From: Oxytricha trifallax
Lineage: Eukaryota; Ciliophora; Spirotrichea; Sporadotrichida; Oxytrichidae
Direction: 5' to 3'
Assembly: GCA_000711775.1 (NCBI GenBank)
Contig: ARYC01018390.1
Location: 1 to 64,000 of the forward strand
DNA length: 64,000 bases
Part shown: positions 1 to 13,500 of the stretch, one piece after another
Layout of the letters: each line of letters opens with the position of its first letter
Numbering within the stretch: position 1 is the stretch's first letter
Notes under the pieces: generated by a model
What the model saw: only the letters and a program-made list of their open reading frames with translations
Told to the model about the DNA's origin: nothing
Databases searched by the model: none
Position numbers and translations under genes: made by a program

Positions 1-207
1 AATCACTCATGTATTGTTTAGAAGTGTGACTGCAAATAAATTATAGAAAGATGCTTTAAAAAAATTTTAGAGTTGTGTTAATATAAGTAGTGAATTCATA
101 ATCAGATATAATTTTGTTTATGAAAAGGTGAATATGTTTTTTCTTCGAAAAGAAAAATAAAAAATTCTCATAAACTAAAAATTAATTCAGAATTAATTTT
201 ATTTTAC

Positions 208-420
208 TCATCAGAAAAAAAAGGAAATGAGTATGGAATATTAATCTTCATAGAGTATAAGAGTGAATAGAAATAGGAATATCATTTAAATAGAGTCATC
301 GTAAAGAAAAATAAAATAAATTATAACAAAGAAAGGGATGGAGTCTTAGTAAAAATTTATTTTAAAGATCTTTTCATAGAAATCTATATTAACTTTGTGA
401 GATTCCTCTTCAAAACATTT
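208..420 (+). CDS. Locus A coding segment near the left edge
   Basis: Open reading with UAR as Gln containing EYGILIFIEYKSE and HLNRVIVKK. The paralogous segment at about 55,669 reads EYGKLIFIKY and HLNRVIVKK, so the protein is better conserved than the flanking DNA. Exact ends are unknown. The segment is not recognisable outside the family. Confidence 0.6.
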
Positions 421-3400
421 AATTTTGGTCAATTAATAAATATTATCTTCTTTAGGAATTATTTTAATTGATATGTTGCTGTCATACCACTAATTGTTTG
501 AAAGTAATATTAATTAAAAGATCTATTTCGTACAATTAATGAGATAAATAATAATCCAAAATTTCATAAACCATTCATAATTTATGAACAACTCTATTTT
601 TTAAGAAGGCTCTGATTAATAAGAAAAAAGGAATGGAATTTTCTTCATTTAAATATTGAATTGAAGCAACAATAGAAATGCTAATAGAAAATTTAGAATT
701 GAGTTTATGAAATTAATTCTTAATCAAAAACTTGAAAGATATATTAATGTAAAGAAATATTAATTTAACTCGATATAAAATTAATTTTCTAATATTTAAA
801 ATATTTACTTAAATAATGACAAAATATATTTTAGGTTAATACCTTAATCTTGTAATAAATGATATTTTGAAATTTATAACTAAAGCATTAATTATTAGAT
901 TAAATTTATTAAATTAATTTTAGGCTATATATTTTTTTATAAAGTCACTTTTATTTATTTTATCAGCAAACATATTGAAAAATACTTTCTATAAAGATTT
1001 CATTAATATTATGCTTTATTTTAAAAATAATAATTATATTTTTTAATTCAATCTTAACTATCTTATCTTTTTATACTTTGCTTAGCAAAAATATTTATGT
1101 AGATGAATATATTTTCATTTCAAGATTAATTTTATTACCTTTGTAAAATTAACCATTGTTATAAATAAAATTCCTTAAACCCCTTCAATCCTTAAGAATT
1201 TCTAGAATTAATTAAATAATTTAATAATCTTGATACTTTCTAATGCTCATCAAGTTGTCCAGTAGACTAGGATATGATTGTGATATTAAATATAATATCA
1301 GATTTTATAATTATTATTATTATTAATAATTGATAGAAAACCACACAGCTGTAAAAGATAATGTAGCATATTGTAGAGGTAACTTAATAACCCATTTTTA
1401 TTTAGATATTAAAAACCCATTCATTAAAAGGACATAATAATTAATTAAAATATATTGAGATCAATGAATATTGAAAAACTAATATTTATAGGTGAACACT
1501 GTCTAATCATGTTACCTAAGATAATTTAAAGACTGTGAATTTTCAATTAAAATTTGTAAAGGTATATTATTTAGGGAAAAGTTTCCTGCCCCAACATTAA
1601 ATTTTTGATTGTTTGGCAATAAAAATATTAAAACATATAAATTTAAACTCAAATACATTTATTATTTACTAAAAAACGATTAATGATATTTAATTTTCAA
1701 GGTATATGATTAATTTTAATCAAATTATATATATTAAAACATGCTAAAATAATTGTTTTTATTAATAATTAATTAGATTTTCATTAAAATTTGAATTCAT
1801 TATCAAGGTAAAAATGATCTTTTATAATAGATTTTGAATAATTAAATCATTATTGATGTTAAAGATTTTGAGAAATTTATAAATATTATTTATTTTTATG
1901 TATGGGGCAGGAATCTACCTTTTTGGGATAGGTAACTTTCCCCTTGGATGCATCTAAAATTTTGGATTAGGAAACTTCCCCACCCATTATTTAAAATAGA
2001 ATAAAAATTATTGCAAATATTTACATATTTCAGGAGAAATTAATAAATTTCAAATGAGCTATTTAACTTATATCATTATATTGTTCCAATAAATTTTGAT
2101 TTGCAATAAATGTTTATTATTTCCATATAAACATGCTAAATTTATTATATTTAAATGATTAGGTTTTAGTTTTCTTAATAATACTTATTATAATTTAGGA
2201 GAAATAATTTACGTGGATCCAACTTCTCTATCTATTTTATATTTAATTGAATTTGTATGATTTTTATAATTACAAAACACTGAATACTTATATATATAAA
2301 ATCTGCTCTTGAACTAGGAACCTTTAAAAATCCTTATAAATGTTCAAGAAAAGCTATCTAAGAGTTGTACAATTATTTGCCTGGTGAAACCAAGCCATAT
2401 TAAATCTTGATAAAAGAGGGTACTTTTAGTGTTATAAGATTATTTGCAGCCTAAAACTTCATTGTTATATTATTAACTCTTTTTTTATAATAAGTTATTA
2501 CAAATATAATTTTTATCAGAAGGATCTAAATTAATTTTAGTCTCAAATTGGACTATTTGATATTGCATAAGTATATAACTTAAATAAGGTATAAATTTAA
2601 AGAAATAAATTAGGAACAATTTAATTTGGTCAAACAAAAACAAAAGTATTATTTTTATAGAAAACTCAAAATATCTAAGCTTTACATATAGAAAATCGAT
2701 TCATCTCATTAAAGATTGTGGAAACTGATATGACAAATATCCATTAAGAAAGATATCAAAATAAATTAAAATTATATCAATCTTTTAATGAGTTGTATTG
2801 ACTTTCTTTTAGTAAAGTTCGGATATTTTTTAGTCAATTATCGAACAAGTATTTTTATTGTCGTTGATCAAATTTAACCGCCTCTAATTATTAATATAAA
2901 TTTAATTTATATATCAACTTCACTTAAATTATAGAATAATTATAGTTAATAAAATTAAGCAATAAATAAAACTAGAATATTTCTTTACAAATAATATTGA
3001 GTAAGAAAGAAAATATTTTTTAATTATTTATTTCTGAGTGAACTTAATTATTTTAACTTGAAAAAGAAAATATCTATGAAAATAAATAAATTAATAAAAG
3101 ACATTTTTTATTGTTATTAATCATTTATAGGGGGGGGCATTTTAAGATCACAGATCTATTTCATAATAATTATAAATTTGAATTAACAAAATAGTTGTGG
3201 CAAAAGAGCTGAAACAATTTTAGAAAAAGATATTTGATTACAATATTATAATTAAGGTTTTATAAATGGCATGAATTAGAAAGGTTTATAGTCAATTAGA
3301 ATTTTAAAAATAAAACAGGATACTTTACAAGATAAATAAGGGGTAAATCTCAAAGCAAGTTAAATATTTTAGAATTTTAAATATATTTAATAATATTTTG

Positions 3401-4565
3401 TCCTATCAAAATTGTATATTAAATCTATAAATAAAGAAATTTAAGTCTTAATTAATATTAAAATAATAAATCTTTCTTTAATCATAATCTCAAAAATTAT
3501 TAAATAACAAGTAATAAGGCCTCAAATTGAAAATTTGCAAATATGAGTTTGTCTTTATTTATTTTACAGTCATTATTTCCTATTAGTCTCTCATTCGTCA
3601 TTGAAAATAATCTAAAATTTGCTTGAAAATACTTAAAAAATCTGAGAGATAGAATAAATTCATACTAGCTGGGGTTTTATCTTATTTGTAAAAGCCAATA
3701 AAATTATGACTTTGTTAATTAATATTCCCCCTGATATATCACCTATTGAATATTTATTATGGTAGAACTTGAATTCCTGAGTTAGGTTGTTAAGAACTAG
3801 TTGTACTTGAAATTTATTTTTAAGATAACACAATACTCTAATAAACAAACTTAAAATTAAATATTTATAAATATCATAAGTAATTTAAATGACAAATTTT
3901 ACGTTTGTTTATGCAAAGTATTGTGCTTAAAAAGTGAGTTATATACAAAACTAAATTCCAAGCACAAATAGACCTTACGAACCCTAATTAGGAATTGAAG
4001 CTCTTCTTTATATCTACTTCAAATGTGACTTGAGTGGTGGGTGTGTGTGTTCGCTAATATAACAATATTTTATAAAATTGAATTAACTAAATTTAAATTA
4101 ATTATCCACTACCGATAGATCCTATTTTTCATTTAAAAAAAAACATACGATGGAAGTTTATATTTAAAAGAGTGATATTTAGGTTTTACTTCTTTGGCTT
4201 CTACTGATCGATAATTAATATAACCAGACATCTTGATTTTGGGAGGAGACTAGGTGATAGCGAGATTGGTTTTTTCGAAGTTTTCTTCTTCATGACTGCC
4301 ACGTCACGGAATTTGCCACGTCAACTCACTCAGATACGTCTACGTCACGACTAAGATTGATGGTTTGATTTTAGTATTAAACAGTGAATTGTTAAAATTT
4401 ATTTGATTTTAAATCATTCATCATCGATAATGAAGAATTACCCTTTTACACAAACAGTTTAATAAGAGGTCTTTATTATATATTTTCAATAGTTTAATAA
4501 CAAATTTCATTTTTCAAATATGTTTACTTCAAATATTAATTATTGTTGGTGCATTTAATCTTACG

Positions 4566-4646
<81 letters not shown>

Positions 4647-4827
4647 TAATATAATATAATAAAATATAATATAATATAATATAATATAATATAATAAAAT
4701 ATAATATAATATAATATAATATAATATAATAAAATATAATATAATATAATATAATATAATATAATAAAATATAATATAATATAATATAATATAATATAAT
4801 AAAAATAATATAATATAATATAATATA

Positions 4828-4903
<76 letters not shown>

Positions 4904-7900
4904 TTGATTGTATATATTCATTTATTTTTTAGATAAGGTAAATAAGTCTATAATTATTAAATCTAATTTAGTACTTACTCAGCTCACAATAAATCAGAAT
5001 TAGGCCCTCAAGCTACTATACACATGAAATCAGATGAAAGGTAAACCTATTTACTTTATATAGTTCTAAATATCTAAATAAATTTAATATATTATTCAAT
5101 AATAAATTAAAGTTCTATTGATTAATTATTGATAATAAAGATTATAAATATGTAATGTTTCTCCTATATTTGAATTTTATACTTCATTTAAGCCCTAAAT
5201 TCTAATTTTAATAAATGAAATAGTTAAGTTAATAAAATATAGTATTTCATTTAATTTACTTTATAATTTTTTTTATTTCTTTGATTTAATTTAAGTTATT
5301 AAAATAAATTAAGTATATTACAATTGCTTTATTAATTATACTTTACTTCATTCCGTACACAACAAGGTTTCGGCTATGAGGTCGTATCATCCCCCCCCTA
5401 ATGTATACTTTTTATTTTGTAGAATGATAGATTTTTTGACGCTGAGTAATAGTGGCAGATGAACATGAAATGTGCGAGCAATAGTTTTGAAGTTATGGCT
5501 TCATCAAAGTCACTTTTTATATATAAAAATCATTATAAATTAATGATTTAACCAGTTTTAACTATATTAACAAATTTTATCTAATTTATTATAATTTTAT
5601 AAAGTGAGCTTTTATAGTCTTTAAGAAAATCTTAAATGAAAGTTAAAATGCTTGTTAAATCCCTTTATAAAATTATAATAAATTAGATAAAATTTGTTAA
5701 TATAGTTAAAACTGGTTAAATCATTAATTTATAATGATTTTTATATATAAAAAGTGACTTTGATGAAGCCATAACTTCAAAACTATTGCTCGCACATTCC
5801 ATGTTCATCTGCCAATATTACTCAGCGTAAAAAAAATCTATCATACTTCAAAATAAAAAGTATACATTAGGGGGGAATGATACGACCTCATAGCCGAGGT
5901 TTCTACTTAGCAGCAAATCTTTCAACACAACATATAAAATAGGTTAAGGCTTGATTACATAGTTAGAGATAAATAATTTATACCAAAAGGGAGATATGAT
6001 GGTTCTCAGATCAAATGTCAAATTTTAAAACATAATTTTTACTAGTAATCCTAGATTTTATTGGATTAAACTTTAATTTAGACAATTTCACAATATCAAT
6101 AACATTTATAATAAATTTAAAAAGACAATTATGTATTTCATATTCAATTAAATATAATAATTATCTTAATATATGAATTACAATATATTCTATTATTTTT
6201 GGGATGACTTTTATTATTATAAGAAACCAATTGATAAAAATATAAATAATTTCATTAAAATTCTTATTTTTATTATAAATGATTATTTTATCATAAAATA
6301 AAAAAGTATATACTTTGTTAATTAATTAGTCTGATATTTTGAATTAATATTCTCAAGTTTTAATCTATTTCCTCTATATAATTTTTATTATAATAAAAAT
6401 ATTAAACTCTAAATTCTAAATGTATATCAAATGAAGATAGAAGATTCTTATACCTGTGGGACATTTAACATAGAAGTATAATTCTTGATGTAAAAATAAA
6501 AATTAATAATTTAATTATTTAGAGGGTGACCATAAATTATTATGGAAAGGCAATCAGATCTCCAACTCCAGCAAATATAGAAATCACGAATTCTCTACTT
6601 AAAACTAATAAATTATTTGATAATTTAAAATATTACATTATATCACTGATTATCTTAATGAAGGCATTATGTTGCTGTCTGATTTAAAACCAATTTAACT
6701 TTATTAATACTACTTATTATATATACAAATAATTAGGTATTAAACTATTGTTTCGGTAGCACTTAGTTTAAGTATATATAGAGCTTTTGAGGATGCACAA
6801 TGCCTGATTCTTTTTGCAATCAAACTCAATTTATAGTTTTCTAATTATTTCTAGGGCTAATAGATTTTTTTTAAAAAAATAGCGCAATAAGAACCTAGAA
6901 TAGACTAGGCTTATAGCTGGAAATGCATTAAGAAAAATTATAATAAATTTATCGGAGATAAGATTAATGCTTAACAACAAAGTATTTTTGTTTTTCCAAC
7001 AATACGAGTTTGCATAAATAAAGCTTAATATCAAAATATTTATGCAAAATCATTATTATGATACAATTATTTAAAGAGAAATCTAAGTCTAAATTTAACC
7101 CATATATTATCAATAGTCTTTTAATCTATTTAATTGTCTAAATTTCCCAGACAATTTTTTGTTAATATTTTAGATAAATACTTCAAAATACAAAGTGTTA
7201 AATTTTCTGATAATTTCAATCTCGTTGGCCTAAGTATTAAATACAGTCCAGTATTTAATATTTTATTATTAATAATAATAGTAATTAAATGTGCAATCAA
7301 AACATTTTGTTTAGATTTTCAATTAAAAATCTTGATATAATGAAGTAAAATGTTTATAAATTAAGATTATTTTTCAAAATGTATATCTTATTATAATTTT
7401 TAATTAATTAAATAAGAGATCATTAAATAGATAAGGAATATTATTTACTGCTACTTAATTAGTCAAAGATTTAAATAATCGAAATTCTTTGGATTTATGG
7501 ATATAGTTAAAATGAGATATTTAAGAATCATCTTAGCACAAAAATCTAAATAACATATATATTTTATTAATGTTCGTTGCTAAAAAGAGATTTAAAATAA
7601 TTTAATCATTCAAGTAAGGATTTTTAATTTGAGGAAAAAAAAATAATTCTATTAAAATTATTCATTTTATATGCTTTAAATAATAACAAAACCTTATATA
7701 AAACTGAATTTTATATTAATAAAGTAGGTTTTAATTAATTTTACTATTTTAATGATTTTAACAAACATAAAACTTATCTAGTTAGGCTTCCTAAATAAAA
7801 TTTACTATATAAATTTTGCAAATAAATTAAATTTAAGTGATTAATTGTTCATTAACTACATACAGCTAGACCTGGGGATAAGTGACAGTTAGAAATTTTA

Positions 7901-10550
7901 CTTAGAAAGGCCAAAGATTTTAAATTATATTCCTTATATTTTTTTTAGGTTTATCGTTCTATAAACTCCATTTTTCAATATATAAACACTCTTTAATGTT
8001 ACTGTTGACAATTTCACATCAAGAGCTTTTGCTAGACAGGAGGATACTTCTAAAAATGTACTCACTATAGATTCTACCAGTCTTTGCCATTTTAATAATA
8101 TTAATGCACTTACAAGTTTATATAATAGTATTTTATTTCTGTAATATAAACAATTCTGCCCTATTGAAACTGACAATATAACAAAGAATTTAATCGTGAA
8201 AAATCTTTACATATCCTCTGACGCTCATACAATGGATTCAGCTGTTAATTATTAGATAATTTTTGCCTAAAAATCTGATTTAAATAAAAGACCTATCATA
8301 TGCCAATATGAAAATATTACAACTGCCGACTTATATTTAAAAAAATTAAGTATAAGAAATTAAAAAGTAAAGTATACCCAATTTTTCATAATAAATATTT
8401 AATAATAACATATTAACTAACTACTGTATCATAGTATAATATTTAATTATATTTAATTACATCAACGATTACCATAGGATCAGCAAATTTGATAGTCAAA
8501 AACATTCTTTATACAAATGTTTCTACATAATCAGGATAGTACTTCCATTTTTGGCTTACAGGATCTAATAATTTAATAATAAATTGTTAATTTAAATCTA
8601 ACCAGCTCTAAGTAGTTAATATATAATTTATAACTAATTGAATAAAAATTTGTTAACTTAACAATGGCTGATTTGAAAACATCAGCTAGAGTTGCAATAA
8701 TTGTTGGCGGATTTAAAACACTCATTTAATATTCTATTTTAAAATATGAATTCCTTAGATTAGTTAATTATTTATCTCATATTCCAAGGAATACAATTTA
8801 GAAACGTTACTTGTAAATTTAATTTATCTCATAAATTTCTTTAATAGTGGATGAAAAGTAAAACTCTTATTGTCTATTTAAAGTTGGAATTTTATAATAA
8901 ATATATTAAATTTAATTTATTATATAACTATGCAAATAATAATTTTTTAATTTATTATTACAATAAATTCTATAAAAATACAATTGGAAGTCTTCCTACT
9001 ACTACTGCAACGATAGTAAATAATAAAAATAGGATATAAGTAATCTTTTTATAAAAAAATAAAAATTACTTAATTACTTATTTTCTATTGTAAGATTTGA
9101 TATAATAAAGTGTCATATATTTTTTTATTTTGAAGTATCCTTATAAAGGAAAAAAATATCTATAATTACAAAATATTTTCTATAATAAATTAAGAATAGA
9201 AATAGTATGTCAGCTTAAAACGGTTTTTTTAAACAAAAACGTTTTTACTTTCAATAAAATTTATTTTTTAGAACTAACCGAAAATATAAACACAAATTTT
9301 GACTTTGGAATAATTATTTTAAATAAATTATTTATATGATTAATAAATACATAAAGATAAATTTAATATCATTTAAAAAAGATTGTTATAAAGTCTTTAA
9401 AAAATATTCATTCTAAATTTATTATAGATTAATTGAAAAATAAATTTCTATTGCATAAAATAATGTAAAACTATTTCATATTTAAGTATATTTATATATA
9501 TTAAATGTTTGATCTTATTTAATTAAGAAATGGTTGATATAATTTAATCATATTGTTTAATTAATGATCGGTTAATATAATTAAAACAATTATAATTTAA
9601 AAACAAAATAATTATATCTACAATGGTTTTCTATATGATGCTTAAAATAGTGCTTATTTATACTTTAGAGTAAAGAATCTTCTCATAAGAGGTAATCCAA
9701 ATACATTTGCTAATTATAAACTATAGAAAATAAAGCTTTCGTTATTAATATTATAATTTGTATATGATAAGACTAAATAAGCTTTAGATTCAATTTAATA
9801 AATTCATAATATTTTTATTAAAAATATAATTTATCCTAAATAATAGAGAATAAGACCACCTAAAAATATTATTGTTTTTATTTATTAGTGATGAAGAATC
9901 TTAACTTTGCTAATAACTCGATAAATAATAACTAAGATATTTTAATACATAATTTTAACATAGTTGAAGATTATTTGTGATAAAATATAATGAATATTAT
10001 TAAGGTATCTTATTTTTCCTATTAATCTATACTAAAGCCTTTTAAATTGATTAAGCGTTGAAGTTATTAACTATAGAAGACTCAATATTTTAAAGTGAAA
10101 GTAAGAATTCTTTTCTCGTTAAAACTAAAAAATTCACAATAGGGATTGGAAGTTATGATATATTCATATATATTATAATTTTTATGTTTCATGGAAGTTT
10201 TACTTCGTATTTTGCTATATACAAAAATTATGGACTAAATTTTAAGAATGTAACAATACAAGATTTCAAGTATAGCGACGAATTTAAATCAGGAACTTCT
10301 GTAATTAATAATTTTATATAATATTTATAAATTAGAATAGATTAGCTCTTCATGCAATAAAATTACACAATAAAAGTCTCTAGAATTTTTATAGATGTTT
10401 CATTATTTCATTTTTGGGGAATAATTGAATTTTTTACAGAACTAATAAATGAATTTAAATTTTGTTTTTAAATTATAGATAATTTTCTTCTGATTATGAT
10501 TCTATCTTGAATTATAATCTTTCTCCATATCCTTATTTGTCAAACTAATA

Positions 10551-10581
<31 letters not shown>

Positions 10582-13500
10582 GACCGAGAAATCAAATAAT
10601 AAAACATCAAATAAAAGGATTTTATAGTGTTTAATGAATACTCAACTTAGTACTGTAGCTCAAATTATTTTAATTTATGTTCAAATAATTTTTGTTTAAA
10701 TATATTATAATATTTATAATAACATTAGATTTCTAGAAAGCGAAATTAGTTTCTTCATTCTTTAACAAATAACAAACATTAATTACAATGTGAATCAAAT
10801 ATAAAATTAAGTAATTAATTTTGAACTTAGTATTTTTAATTTTTTAATCAGATTTATGACTAACCATAAGTTTACATAGACTTGACAAATATGGAATTTT
10901 AATTTTGATTATCCTTTATTTTAATTTAGCAACAATACTTTCTATAAATAATCAAGTATCATAATGACTGACTATCATAAAAATAATCTTTTTAAAGATA
11001 AGATATAAATTTTTATTTAGTTTATTGTCGCTATAGTACACTGATTTAACACCTGCTTAGTTTAGGTTGTCAAATTCCACTTTCACAAATAATAGTTTTA
11101 TTTTATATTGAGTATAAATCGAGTGAATTTCCAGAATATAAATTAATAATCAAACATTTATTCACGCTATTTTAAAATTAATTTTTTTATTCTAATTAAA
11201 CAGCACGTATCTCAAAATTTTGATCGTTTCGAGATACGTGCCAAATAAATACAATTAAATAATCAAACATTAAACTATAAAACATAAATGGAATTAAATA
11301 TTTCTATAAATGTAAGTTCATTTTTAAACTTAATATAGTTTAAATAAAATTTGTTAATAAATAAGTTATTAAACATAGATATTTCAAAGTAATTAGAATT
11401 TTATATATAATTTAGTAAATATAAATTAAATTTAATATTTTTATAAAAATGAACTTACATTTATAGAATTATTTAATTCCATTTATGTTTAATAGTTTAA
11501 TGTTTGATTATTTAATTGTATTTATTTGGCACGTATCTCGAAATGATCAAAATTTTGAGATACGTGCTGTTTAATTAGAATAAAAAAATTAATTTTAAAA
11601 ATGCGTGAATAAATGTTTGATTATTAATTTATATTCTGGAAATTCACTCGATTTATACTCAATATTAAGCGAGTATAATCAAAATGTGGAGACTGTTAAA
11701 TTAAAATCAAAAATGCAAACTAGTTGAAATATGTTCAGAACAAATTTGATTAATATGATTCAAACAGTCATTAGTTTAAATGCTTTTATATAAATTTATT
11801 TATTATGCTTTAATTAATAATTCAAACATGAAAAATGGAATTTTTGTTTATTTTAAGTTTTCCAATTCATTTCTATTTTAGGGCAGTGACTTTATCCTAT
11901 CTTCTGATGACTTTCATAGCAACCTTTTCTTGAGCTTTTTTCCTGAAAAAATTTAGATATCTTCAGGATATCTTCCTTGAGGTATCTTCAGGGTATCTTC
12001 CTATAAAAAAATTAAAAAAATTGAATTTTAAAGCAGCAATAGTAACAACAGTAGCAATAGCAACAATAATAGTAGAATCAGCAATAATAACAATAATATT
12101 AGCAATAATTACAGTTCAACTGAAATTTTTAGAATTTCAGAAATTTAAAATTGTTGGTTTAAATTTTCATACTTACTTTCATCTTTAACATCTTCTTCAT
12201 CAAAGGAAATGCAATTTTCATCAATAAAACCTAGAATTGGATTTTTTTTAAAATCCATGAACTGTAATTATTGCTAATATTATTGTTACTATTGTTGATT
12301 CTGCTATTATTGTTGCTATTGCTACTTTTAAATTCAACATTTTTAATTTTTTTTTAGGAAGATATCCTGAAGATACCTCAAGGAAGATATCCTGAAGATA
12401 TCTAAATTTTTTCAGGAAAAAAGCTCAAGAAAAGGTTGCTATGAAAGTCATCAGAAGATAGGATAAAGTCACTGCCCTAAAATAGAAATGAATTGGAAAA
12501 CTTAAAATAAACAAAAATTCCATTTTTCATGTTTGAATTATTAATTAAAGCATAATAAATAAATTTATATAAAAGCATTTAAACTAATGACTGGTTTGAA
12601 TCATATTAATCAAATTTGTTCTGAACATATTTCAACTAGTTTGCATTTTTGATTTTAATTTAACAGTCTCCACATTTTGATTATACTCGCTTAATATATA
12701 GTTTTGCAGCTGGAGGTAACTTGATTTAATTTAGTCATAACTCAAAGTATGAGTACACTATTAAAATACAATTTCTAGTTTTTAAAGAATATTTCCTTTT
12801 TTTTTGAATTCTTGTTAAAATATAAAGTTGATTAGAAAATTTTATTAAAAAAAAGATACAAATTATTTCCTTAAAATATATTCATTTTTAAAGAAAAAAC
12901 AAACATTGTTAATTTATTCAGGATATGCAAAAGATATTAAATTTACTGAGCAGCAATATTGCTAGAATGCATTCTATTTATGATATTAAATTAAGTAAAA
13001 TTCTATATTAAATTGAATGGATACTATATTAAATAAAAATAAACTATTGTTTTGTTCTAAAATAATTTAGCTTAGAAAAGAAAAAAAGAATAGTCAAAAT
13101 TGATGGTACTTTTTTGAAATTTCTGCAAGAAAAAAAGTTTCTATTCATTAAATAATTACAAAAAAAATATTATTTAAGAAATTAAAGATTAAAAGTATAT
13201 GTGCCAAGATTTATAATTGAATGATTTTATTAAATTTTTTAAGATAAAAAATATGTGGCTGTTATTCTTCTATAATATTTTTAAATTTACAAATCATTTT
13301 AAGAATAATTTTTAAAGTTTACCAACGTCTCGGTTTAGCAAAATATTTAAGCTTAGATAAATTTGAATCCTGGTGATACTCAAGATTCAAAAATCTTATA
13401 AATAATACACTTGTACAATTGCTAATTCTACAACAACAGTCAAAAACCCAAAAACCCTTAATGAGTTTTAAATGTGTTTTGATCAAATCATGGTATGTAT

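Larger units (their letters stand above)
1..8750 (+). repeat. Left copy of a large diverged direct repeat (locus A copy)
   Basis: Aligns collinearly by eye with the right end of the window (from about 55,464). Similarity is high in coding islands and patchy in the AT-rich DNA between them. Because the left copy begins at the window edge, the repeat probably extends further upstream. The pattern fits duplication of a whole gene locus. The identity cannot be measured by eye. Confidence 0.9.
11100..12705. other. 1.6-kb IES made of two abutting foldback elements
   Basis: Bounded by the direct repeat ATAGTTTT. Deleting one repeat plus the intervening DNA joins NNSF to AAGGNLIQ in frame. Apart from a few flanking bases the whole IES consists of two inverted-repeat elements sharing one TA dinucleotide at 11,663-11,664. 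Confidence 0.8.

Noticed and set aside
3660-3848. Minus-strand frame (62 codons) partly similar between the two copies
   Set aside because: The plus strand is equally open and similar in both copies; no basis to choose, so not called as a gene.
4529-4921. Long minus-strand reading frames of almost pure Tyr/Ile or Leu/Ile
   Set aside because: They are translations of the TAA/TATAA microsatellite.
7934-8176. 80-codon minus-strand frame, open in part in locus B too
   Set aside because: The plus strand carries the family-like peptide with Gln codon exchanges (CAG/TAA) between copies; the minus frame is its shadow.
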